A DNA stretch of 64,000 nucleotides from Serratia sp. FDAARGOS_506. GTDB taxonomy: Bacteria > Pseudomonadota > Gammaproteobacteria > Enterobacterales > Enterobacteriaceae. Below are positions 57,673 to 64,000 of this stretch, piece after piece. Position numbers and translations under genes: made by a program. How positions within the stretch are numbered: the first letter of the stretch is position 1; each line of letters begins with the position of its first letter. The notes under the pieces were generated by a model. The model had not been told where the DNA came from, did no database searches, and saw only the letters and a list, made by a program, of their open reading frames with translations. The stretch lies in assembly GCF_003812745.1 (NCBI RefSeq), contig NZ_CP033831.1, positions 4,402,001 through 4,466,000 on the forward strand. Direction: 5' to 3'.

Positions 57673-57792
57673 TCACCGAATAATCTCTAATCTCCACGCA
57701 GTAAGATGGGCCTTGGCCGATATGTAAATACCGCCATCGGGATTATCCCCATCTTTCCGCCGTTCCTTCATCGAACAGGAATGACAACCACA

Positions 57793-57829
57793 GGCTGAAT
57801 CGGCACATACTATCGACTCAGCCTTTCTT
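57793..57829 (+). terminator. Terminator at the right end of the T6SS island
   Basis: GGCTGAATCG (57793-57802) pairs with CGACTCAGCC (57814-57823) with one A-C mismatch, followed by TTTCTT. It lies 120 bases after the immunity gene and 16 bases before the convergent sbmC. Confidence 0.7.
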
Positions 57830-57844
57830 CGCATCAACCCGTCC

Positions 57845-58312
57845 TCACCACTTCTTCACCGTCTGGTAAATATCGAGGTCGAAATAGCCGTCGGCCTCGC
57901 AGTCGTTGAGATAGTGTTCGTAGCTCACCCCCTCAACCGGCTGGTAGCCGCTGGCCGGCAGCAGCTTCTGATAGAACTCGCCCCATACCCGCTCGAAGTC
58001 GCCATCGCTGATGCGCACATGGTAGACCGCATACTGCCCGGCGGGCAGCGTCTGCACGGTTACGCCCTCGCTGCCTGCCGGCAGCGCAAAATCGTCCGCG
58101 ACGCTCATCACCACGTCGGCGCGCAGCTTTTCCGGCGCCACTTCCGCCGGATCGTCCCAATACAGCACCAGCCATTTGCCGAACGGCACGCCGTGGTGCT
58201 GCCGCCATGCCAGCAGTTGCTGCGAGCCCTGCGGAATCGTCTGCGGATACGGCCCCACGACTCTGACCCCCACCACCTTCTCCGCCGCTTTATCGATAAT
58301 CCTCACGCTCAT
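57845..58312 (-). CDS. sbmC: SbmC/GyrI, DNA gyrase inhibitor-like protein
   Basis: The 155-residue GyrI-like small-molecule-binding fold protein protects gyrase from toxins such as microcin B17 in E. coli. Shared features with E. coli SbmC (157) are VGPYPQTIPQGSQQLLAW, YWDDPAEVAPEKLRADVV, LPAGSEGVTVQTLPAGQYAV and the C-terminal EADGYFDLDIY. Single gene, 23 bases downstream of kynA on the same strand, possibly co-transcribed. Confidence 0.88.
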   Translation of the reverse strand: MSVRIIDKAAEKVVGVRVVGPYPQTIPQGSQQLLAWRQHHGVPFGKWLVLYWDDPAEVAPEKLRADVVMSVADDFALPAGSEGVTVQTLPAGQYAVYHVRISDGDFERVWGEFYQKLLPASGYQPVEGVSYEHYLNDCEADGYFDLDIYQTVKKW

Positions 58313-58335
58313 CGCCCTTATCCTCTCTCGTTATC

Positions 58336-59178
58336 TCAGGCGCCGATTTCGGTGCGCACGTCCAGCAACTCGGGGAAAAAGGTCAGATCCAACGCCTTTT
58401 TCAGGAAGCTGACGCCGCTGGAACCGCCGGTACCCGACTTAAAGCCGATGATCCGCTCCACCGTTTTCATATGGCGGAAGCGCCACAGGTGGAAGCTCTC
58501 TTCGATATCCACCAGCTTCTCCGCCATTTCATAGGCTTCCCAGTAGGTCTGCGGGTTGTCGTAGATCACTTTGAACGCCGGCAGCAGATCCGGGTTGCGC
58601 TGATAGGGCTGCGTCCAGTCGCGCTCGAGGCACTCCTGCGGGATCGGCAGGCCGTGGCGCGCCAGGTACAGCAAGTATTCGTCGTACAGGCTCGGCGCTT
58701 CGAGGATCGCCTTCAGCGCCGCGTGTTTTTCCGCATCGCTGCTGAACACCGCCAACATCGCCGCATTCTTGTTGCCGAGCAGGAACTCGATCGAGCGGTA
58801 TTGGTGCGACTGGAAGCCCGACGAGCTGCCCAGCACATCGCGAAACTCGACGTACTCCGACGGCGTCAGCGTTTCCAGCACCGCCCACTGTTCGAACAGC
58901 AGCCGCTGGATCTGTTTGACGCGCGCAAGGATTTTGAAGCAGTGGCTGAGTTTGTCCTGCTGCACCAGCCGCACTGCCGCCCGTAGCTCGTGCAGCATCA
59001 GCTTCATCCACAGTTCGGAGGTTTGGTGCTGTATCACGAACAGCATTTCGTCATGATGCGGCGGGTTGGAGAGCGGGTGCTGGCAGTCCAGCAGCGAGTC
59101 CAGGCACAGGTAGTCGCCATAGCTCATGCGTTTGGAAAAATCGGTGACAATCGCGCTTTCTAATTCCCGTTTGTTCAT
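58336..59178 (-). CDS. kynA: Tryptophan 2,3-dioxygenase
   Basis: This haem-dependent enzyme converts L-tryptophan to N-formylkynurenine, the first step of the kynurenine pathway. It has 280 residues from [14 protein letters not shown]. The 41-residue upstream extension is rejected because the family begins at MSYGDYL-type sequence close to this start. Active-site stretches are [20 protein letters not shown] (haem and substrate pocket) and [12 protein letters not shown]. The haem-ligand His lies near [17 protein letters not shown]. No other kynurenine gene is in the window. Confidence 0.93.
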   Translation of the reverse strand: MNKRELESAIVTDFSKRMSYGDYLCLDSLLDCQHPLSNPPHHDEMLFVIQHQTSELWMKLMLHELRAAVRLVQQDKLSHCFKILARVKQIQRLLFEQWAVLETLTPSEYVEFRDVLGSSSGFQSHQYRSIEFLLGNKNAAMLAVFSSDAEKHAALKAILEAPSLYDEYLLYLARHGLPIPQECLERDWTQPYQRNPDLLPAFKVIYDNPQTYWEAYEMAEKLVDIEESFHLWRFRHMKTVERIIGFKSGTGGSSGVSFLKKALDLTFFPELLDVRTEIGA

Positions 59179-59325
59179 CTGTGATCTCCGTTGCGCCCAG
59201 CGCCCCATCGGCCTGGAACGTGCCGCAAAGAGAAAACAATAGTACAGAACCCGCCGCCCCGAAGGGCGATAAACGAGAGGTGCTTCGCAGATCTCACTCA
59301 TCTGCGCCGCCCCTCTCGCCCCGCT

Positions 59326-60663
59326 TTACCCTATCAGCCCAAACAGGTCGTTCAGCGACTCGCTCATGGTCGGGTGGGTGAACAGCTGATCGCGCAGCCG
59401 GGTATAGGGCAGCCCGGCGTCCATCGCCGTTTTGACGATGTTGATCATCTCGTGGGCATCACGGCACAGCAGCGCCACGCCGAGGATTTGGCCGGTCTGC
59501 GCATCGACCACCGCCTTCAGCAGGCCGCGCGTGTCGCCCAGCACGCGGGCACGCGGGATCGCCGCCGCCGGCAGCGTGGCGACCTTAATGTCGCGCCCCT
59601 GCTGCCGGGCCTGATCTTCGCTGAGGCCGATGCGCGAGAAGCTGGGTGTGATGAACACCGAGTAAGGCACCGCGCCGCGATCGGCCGTGCTGCGTTTACC
59701 CGCGCCGAACAGGCTGTCGCGCACAATGCGGAAATCGTCCAGCGAGATATAGGTAAACTGCGGCCCGCCGTTGACGTCCCCCAGCGCCCAGATATGCGGC
59801 ACGCTGCTGCGCAACTGCGCGTCCACCCGCACGGCACCACGCTCATCCGTCTCAACACCGGCGCGCGCCAGCTGCAAACCGGCAGTGTTCGGTACGCGCC
59901 CGGCAGCTACCAGCAGCACATCAAACTGCTGTACGCCGCCCTGATGCACCACCTCAACGCCCCCTTCCACATCGCGCACCTGCTTCACACCGGCGTTAAA
60001 CGTGAAGCTGACCCCTGCATCGCTCAGGATTTGCTGTATCGCCTGCGCCATATCGCGGTCTTCCCGGCCGAGCAACGCCCCCGCCTCTTCGAATACCGTC
60101 ACGGCGCTGCCGAACTGCGCGAACATCGAAGCGAACTCCAGCCCGATATAGCCGCCGCCGATAATACCCAACCGCGCGGGCCGCTGCGTCAACTGCAGCA
60201 GGCCGGTGCTGTCGTAACTCCGCTGCGAACGATCCAACCCGTCGATCGCCGGCCGGCGGCTGACGGCGCCAGTGTTGATGAAGATGCGCTCGCCGCTCAG
60301 CACCTGCGTTCCCGCCACACCCTGCACGCTGATGCGGTGTGGATCGATAAACTCCGCCCGTCCGTCGATCACCGTGACCTGTTCAAGCCCCGCCAGGTTT
60401 TGATAGTTTTTCTCCCGCAGCAGGCCGGTCACCTGCCGCTTGCGCGCCATTGCCTGGCTGAACGCCTGTTCGCCCGGCCCGTGAAGCTCGGCATCGTGCA
60501 CCAGCGTTTTGGTCGGGATGCAGCCGATGTTGATGCAGGTGCCGCCATACATCTGCGCCGACGCCTCCACCATCGCCACGCGCCATCCCTGCCCGGCCAG
60601 AAAGGCCGCCAGCGTTTTGCCGGCCTTGCCAAAACCGATGATAATCGCCTGATAATCGTACAT
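59326..60663 (-). CDS. rclA: RclA, reactive-chlorine resistance flavoprotein reductase
   Basis: This 445-residue FAD-dependent NAD(P)H disulfide-oxidoreductase-like protein is read from MYDYQAIIIG. FAD motif GFGKAGKTLA near residue 9, redox-active cysteines in YGGTCINIGCIPTKTLVHD, and the NAD motif GGGYIGLEFASMF are present. E. coli RclA is a copper reductase protecting against hypochlorous acid. It is the last gene of a rclC, DUF302, rclA transcript. A further upstream ATG at 60690 is possible but does not match the family N-terminus. Confidence 0.93.
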   Translation of the reverse strand: MYDYQAIIIGFGKAGKTLAAFLAGQGWRVAMVEASAQMYGGTCINIGCIPTKTLVHDAELHGPGEQAFSQAMARKRQVTGLLREKNYQNLAGLEQVTVIDGRAEFIDPHRISVQGVAGTQVLSGERIFINTGAVSRRPAIDGLDRSQRSYDSTGLLQLTQRPARLGIIGGGYIGLEFASMFAQFGSAVTVFEEAGALLGREDRDMAQAIQQILSDAGVSFTFNAGVKQVRDVEGGVEVVHQGGVQQFDVLLVAAGRVPNTAGLQLARAGVETDERGAVRVDAQLRSSVPHIWALGDVNGGPQFTYISLDDFRIVRDSLFGAGKRSTADRGAVPYSVFITPSFSRIGLSEDQARQQGRDIKVATLPAAAIPRARVLGDTRGLLKAVVDAQTGQILGVALLCRDAHEMINIVKTAMDAGLPYTRLRDQLFTHPTMSESLNDLFGLIG

Positions 60664-60700
60664 TGTGTCGCCTCGTCTCGTGATGTTCATCGCCGGTCAA

Positions 60701-61156
60701 TCAGCGTATTGCAGCCTCAACTAACCGCTCCAGCGGCCTCAGCGCCGCGATCTGTCGTTCGTCAGCCCCGGCGCTCCGCTTTAAACTTTCCGCCGGGTGG
60801 TAGCTGACCTGCGTTTTGCCCCGCTCGTCTTGCGCAATCAGCACCCTGAACGGCAGATCCAGCGCCAACGCCGGCCGCGCCAGCATCAGCGGCGTGCCCG
60901 CCAGCGGGTTGCCCAGCACCAGCACCGTGGTAGGCGGCATCGCCAGATGATGCTCACGTGCCGCTCTCGCGTGATCGAGCTCGGCAAACAGCGTCACGCC
61001 CTTCTGCTCGGCCGTGCTGATAATGCGCTGACGCGTCTCCTGATAAGCGTAGGCGCTCTCTACCGTTCGGGTTTCTTGCCCCATCGTCCCCTCCGCCACT
61101 GCAGAACAGGCCAACAGCATCAGGCTGCCGGCCACGGCCCGGTTCATGACGCTCAT
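60701..61156 (-). CDS. DUF302 family secreted protein in the rcl operon
   Basis: The 151-residue protein has an N-terminal signal peptide (MSVMNRAVAGSLMLLACSAVAEG) and a DUF302 domain. The DUF302 domain is recognised by VTLFAELDHARAAREHHLAM, LVLGNPLAGTPLMLARPALALDLPFRVLIAQDE and SYHPAESL. It overlaps the rclC end in an ATGA junction. It takes the position between rclC and rclA where E. coli has the short rclB, to which it is not similar. Confidence 0.85.
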   Translation of the reverse strand: MSVMNRAVAGSLMLLACSAVAEGTMGQETRTVESAYAYQETRQRIISTAEQKGVTLFAELDHARAAREHHLAMPPTTVLVLGNPLAGTPLMLARPALALDLPFRVLIAQDERGKTQVSYHPAESLKRSAGADERQIAALRPLERLVEAAIR

Positions 61157-61725
61157 GCGGCCTTCCCCCGCCACTGTTTCTCGAGCACACTGCGCGCCGA
61201 ATCCGCCATGATCATCACCGCGCCCGCCAGCATCAGCGTGTCCTTCAGCACCAGGCGCCCGGCGCCGGAAAGATAAGGGAAGCCGTGATGCGCATCGCCC
61301 AGCGCCGGCACCCAGGCCTCCGGGGTGGTGGCCAAAAAGGTCAGCGTCACCAGCGGCGTGCAAAAGGAGAGCATGCCGCCCAACAGCCCCAGCCATTTGG
61401 AGAGGGGATTGGCCAGCACCAGCAGCGCGATCGCCACCTCTACCACGCCCAGACCGTTGGAAAAACCATAGGTATTATTGGCCTGCTGCCAGGCGCGAGC
61501 ATCGAGGTTCAGTTCGCCTTCGTGCGTCAGGTGCGCCTTATAGTCCTGCGGCATGTCATAGAAAAACGACATCAGCGGGCTGTTGGCGACGAACGGCGTG
61601 ATGCTGTCCGCTTCGTAAGGAATGAATTTGAGCAGGCCAATCCATAAAAAGACGATGGCAATGCTGAGGCGAATCAGCGTTAATCCCAGCTTGTCGCCCT
61701 TGCTCAGAAAGAATAGTATTTTCAT
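61153..61725 (-). CDS. rclC: RclC-like DUF417 membrane protein
   Basis: The 190-residue inner-membrane protein (four to five helices) resembles E. coli RclC/YkgB (DUF417): MKILFFLSKGDKLGLTLIRLSIAIVFLWIGLLKF at the N-terminus and FSNGLGVVEVAIALLVLANP, LATTPEAW. GGAG before the ATG at 61725 fixes the start. It is first in the operon and divergent from rclR, separated by 137 bases. Confidence 0.88.
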   Translation of the reverse strand: MKILFFLSKGDKLGLTLIRLSIAIVFLWIGLLKFIPYEADSITPFVANSPLMSFFYDMPQDYKAHLTHEGELNLDARAWQQANNTYGFSNGLGVVEVAIALLVLANPLSKWLGLLGGMLSFCTPLVTLTFLATTPEAWVPALGDAHHGFPYLSGAGRLVLKDTLMLAGAVMIMADSARSVLEKQWRGKAA

Positions 61726-61753
61726 TACCGGCTCCATGTCATTGATAATTCAT

Positions 61754-61783
61754 GCATCGCAGCGGCGCCCTCCGCATCGCTGC
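61754..61783. promoter_or_regulatory. Tandem direct repeat in the rclC-rclR gap
   Basis: GCATCGCAGC (61754-61763) and GCATCGCTGC (61774-61783) are two 10-base direct repeats with a 20-base start-to-start spacing, differing at one base. AraC-family activators typically bind such tandem sites about two helical turns apart. They sit 28 bases from the rclC start and 79 from rclR, so RclR is the obvious candidate. Confidence 0.65.
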
Positions 61784-61862
61784 ACTATCGAACCGATCTT
61801 AGTGCTTCGCATTACGCCGGCCCATTGCCGAAACAATCAGCTTCTTAGCCAGGAGTCTCAAA

Positions 61863-62738
61863 ATGGATCCGCTCAGCCAACTGTTGATGCTTAACGACAT
61901 GCGCGGTTATGTGGCGCGCGATTGTCATTTCAGCGGCGAGTGGCGCTCGCCGCATGCCGCCGGGGAGTGGAGCCAGATCCGCTGGCACATGGTGCTGGCG
62001 GGCAGCTGTCGGCTGGAGATCCCCGGCGGCCGGCCGGTACCCCTGGAGCAAGGCAGCCTGCTGTTCTTGCCGCACAACTCAGCCCACCGGCTGCTGCCGG
62101 AGGTGGCCGATAGCGCCACGCACCTGCTGTGCGGCGTGCAAATCTTGCCGCACGGCGCATCGCCGCTGCTGGCGAGCCTGCCGGAATGTTTGCTGTTCAA
62201 CAGCTGCCAACAGGGACGGCTGGCGCTGCTGCAGGCGACTGGCCAGCTGCTGAGCGATGAGTTCAGCCAACAGGGCCAGGGGCACAGCGCCATTGTCAGT
62301 CAGACCATGGCGCTGCTGTTCGCGCTGGCGATCCGCGCCTGGCTCGCCAAGCCGAATCAGAGCGGCAATCTGGTCGCCGCGTTGCTGCACCCGCAGTTGG
62401 GCAACGTGGTTGAACAGATGCTGCGCCGCCCGCAACACTCCTGGACGCTGGTGGAACTGAGCGAACTGGCCCATATGTCGCGCGCCAACTTCGCCCGCGT
62501 CTTCCGCCAGGCCACGCAGCAAACGCCGCTGCAGGCCCTTACCGCCATCCGCATGCAGCTGGCGGCCCGGCTGCTGGCGCGCCAGGCGTTGCCGCTGAGC
62601 CGTATCGCCGAACAGGCCGGCTACTCGTCGGAGGTGGCGCTACACAAAGCCTTCACCCGCCACTTCGGCCTGACGCCGGGAAAATTTCGCCAGCAGGCCG
62701 CCGAGGCACCGCCGGACGCCGGTCCGATCCCGGCGTAA
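61863..62738 (+). CDS. rclR: RclR, AraC-family activator of the rcl operon
   Basis: The 291-residue regulator starts MDPLSQLLMLN as in E. coli RclR. The cupin-like sensor part (1-170) contains Cys21 and Cys90, equivalent to the redox-sensing Cys21/Cys89 of E. coli RclR. The C-terminal AraC double helix-turn-helix (about 185-285) shows LSELAHMSRANFARVFRQ and AEQAGYSSEVALHKAFTRHFGLTPGKFR. Divergent from the rclC operon, which it is expected to activate under HOCl. Confidence 0.92.
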   Translation: MDPLSQLLMLNDMRGYVARDCHFSGEWRSPHAAGEWSQIRWHMVLAGSCRLEIPGGRPVPLEQGSLLFLPHNSAHRLLPEVADSATHLLCGVQILPHGASPLLASLPECLLFNSCQQGRLALLQATGQLLSDEFSQQGQGHSAIVSQTMALLFALAIRAWLAKPNQSGNLVAALLHPQLGNVVEQMLRRPQHSWTLVELSELAHMSRANFARVFRQATQQTPLQALTAIRMQLAARLLARQALPLSRIAEQAGYSSEVALHKAFTRHFGLTPGKFRQQAAEAPPDAGPIPA

Positions 62739-62755
62739 CCGCCCACCCCGCCTTA

Positions 62756-62770
62756 TTGTTTAGTAAACAA
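62756..62770. promoter_or_regulatory. Perfect 15-bp palindrome upstream of the LacI-family gene
   Basis: TTGTTTAGTAAACAA is self-complementary around a central G. It lies 128 bases upstream of the LacI-family ATG and 18 bases after the rclR stop. LacI-family regulators usually bind such operators and often autoregulate, but the usual central CG is absent here. Confidence 0.55.
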
Positions 62771-62897
62771 CACGGCCGCTGTCTGACGATTCTCACAAAT
62801 GCGCAATCCCATGCGCGCGGCACTCCGGTTGCGGCTTGCCTGCGGCCGGCTTCCCTTATAGATTGCAGGCTAACGGCAGGCAGCAAGGTATCGGCAA

Positions 62898-63935
62898 ATG
62901 GCAAATATTCGTGATGTCGCGCGGTTGGCCGGCGTTTCCATCAGCAGCGTGTCGAACCTGCTGAATAACCGCAGCCACCAGATGAGCGCGCAGACTCGTG
63001 AGCGCATCGAACAAGCGATGGCGGCCCTGGGCTATCGGCCGGCCCGAGCGGCGGCGGTACCCGCACCGCAGGCGAAGATCATCGGCCTGCTGCTGCCGTC
63101 GATCGTCAACCCGAGCTTTTCAGCGCTGGCTCATGCGGTCGACGGTGCAGCACGGGCTTATCGCTACCGCGTCTTGCTCGGCAACGCCTACCGCCAGGAA
63201 CAGGAAGAGGCCGCATTTATCGACGATATGTTCCTGCATGGCGTGCGCGGCATCATCGTGGCGGCGAGCGACATTCGCCAGACCCATTTTGTCCGGGCCG
63301 CCGAGCGGGGCATGAAGATCGTCAGCTACGACAATCCGTTCCCCGAGCAGGCGGCCATCGATACTCCGCTGTTTGACAGCGTGTCGATGGACAATATCGC
63401 CGCCGGGCGCCTGGCCGCGCAGCACCTGCTCGAACGCGGCTGCCGACACATCGTGTTCGCCACCGAAGCGACGCTGACCGTCGGGCGCAGCCACAAGATC
63501 GACGGTTTTCTGAGTGCGCTGGGGCACAGCCTGAGCGAACGCCAACGGGTGATCGAAGGCAAGGCCAACAGCGCCTACGGCGACACGGAAATGTTCGAAT
63601 TGGGGCTGACGCTGGCGCCGCGCGTGCTCGCGTTGACGCCGCGCCCGGACGGCATCGTGGCGATTAACGATGCACTGGGCATCGGGCTGATGGTGGGATT
63701 GCGCACCGCCGGCGTCCAGGTGCCCGCAGACATCTCGGTGATCGGCATCGATAATATCGCGCTTGCCGGCCTGGCCGAACCGGGGCTGACGTCCGTCAGG
63801 CCGCCGCTGGCGGAGATGGCGCTGCTGATGGTCGAACGCCTGATCGGACGCATCAACAATGATTCGCAACCGCCCGGCGAATTTCTCTTCCCGCCGACGG
63901 TCATCAGCCGACGCTCGGTCAAAGCCGCCGGCTAA
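62898..63935 (+). CDS. LacI-family transcriptional regulator
   Basis: The 345-residue regulator has an N-terminal LacI helix-turn-helix (IRDVARLAGVSISSVSNLLNNR) with hinge (about 50-60), then a periplasmic-binding-protein-like core. The core shows KIIGLLLPSIVNPSFSALAHAVD, GIDNIALAGLAEPGLTSVRPPLAEM and the C-terminal RRS. Sugar-binding regulator of unknown ligand; no catabolic gene is visible before the window ends. Confidence 0.92.
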   Translation: MANIRDVARLAGVSISSVSNLLNNRSHQMSAQTRERIEQAMAALGYRPARAAAVPAPQAKIIGLLLPSIVNPSFSALAHAVDGAARAYRYRVLLGNAYRQEQEEAAFIDDMFLHGVRGIIVAASDIRQTHFVRAAERGMKIVSYDNPFPEQAAIDTPLFDSVSMDNIAAGRLAAQHLLERGCRHIVFATEATLTVGRSHKIDGFLSALGHSLSERQRVIEGKANSAYGDTEMFELGLTLAPRVLALTPRPDGIVAINDALGIGLMVGLRTAGVQVPADISVIGIDNIALAGLAEPGLTSVRPPLAEMALLMVERLIGRINNDSQPPGEFLFPPTVISRRSVKAAG

Positions 63936-63958
63936 ATGAAATAATGACGTCTTCCCCA

Positions 63959-63980
63959 GACGATGCGCAGAGGCATCGTC
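63959..63980 (+). terminator. Possible stem-loop after the LacI-family gene
   Basis: GACGATGC-GCAGAG-GCATCGTC forms an 8-bp perfect stem 24 bases after the stop codon. The following bases (CGGATTGG) are not a U-run, so intrinsic termination is uncertain. Confidence 0.4.
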
Positions 63981-64000
63981 CGGATTGGTATCAGCCAAAA

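Noticed and set aside
57673-57844. A small gene between the immunity gene and sbmC
   Set aside because: No open frame with a ribosome site; the interval contains a terminator.

Overview
The window is chromosomal DNA of a GC-rich enterobacterium, almost certainly Serratia marcescens or a very close relative. The evidence is the E. coli-like flagellar/chemotaxis order followed by a complete type VI secretion system (T6SS). That T6SS carries the Serratia Ssp-type peptidoglycan amidase effectors: the first has Cys50/His133, the second the Tae4 numbering Cys44/His126/Asp137. No rRNA, tRNA, insertion sequence, CRISPR array or prophage was recognised.

Region 1 (1-15010, all minus strand) is the flagellar/chemotaxis block. 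In order of transcription it reads flhD-flhC, motA-motB-cheA-cheW, tsr-tap-cheR-cheB-cheY-cheZ, and flhB-flhA (flhA is cut by the window edge). Many genes overlap by 1-8 bases. The flhDC upstream region holds a perfect CRP palindrome and an RcsAB box at the relative spacing known from E. coli. A consensus-perfect sigma-28 promoter precedes tsr.

Region 2 (15011-20001) has a 1.3 kb AT-rich regulatory gap, a Hha/Cnu-family nucleoid modulator, uspC, curA, pcp and a LysR-type regulator. A strong minus-strand terminator without an open frame upstream (16031-16054) hints at an unannotated small RNA.

Region 3 (20002-57672, all plus strand) is the T6SS island. After a low-GC gap and two unknown membrane proteins comes an accessory module (DUF2169-pentapeptide, pentapeptide, DUF3540, DUF4150/PAAR-like). 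Then follow an SH3-like lipoprotein, tssJ-K-L-M, tagF, tssA-B-C, an effector/immunity block around hcp, and a phosphorylation module (fha, pppA, later ppkA). These are interleaved with an unknown periplasmic protein, tagJ, tssE-F-G and clpV. The island ends with a vgrG whose C-terminus carries a low-GC, lysozyme-like extension and is followed by a disulfide-rich periplasmic protein, a likely new effector/immunity pair. The second amidase gene (ssp2) is split in two frames exactly at a dnaX-type slippery heptamer. Three Tai4-family immunity genes stand in a row behind it.

Region 4 (57673-64000) holds sbmC, kynA, a reactive-chlorine resistance locus (rclC, a DUF302 gene and rclA on the minus strand, with divergent rclR), and an orphan LacI-family regulator preceded by a perfect 15-bp palindrome.

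Promoters, boxes and hairpins were read by eye. Domain names come from recognised motifs, not from a database search.
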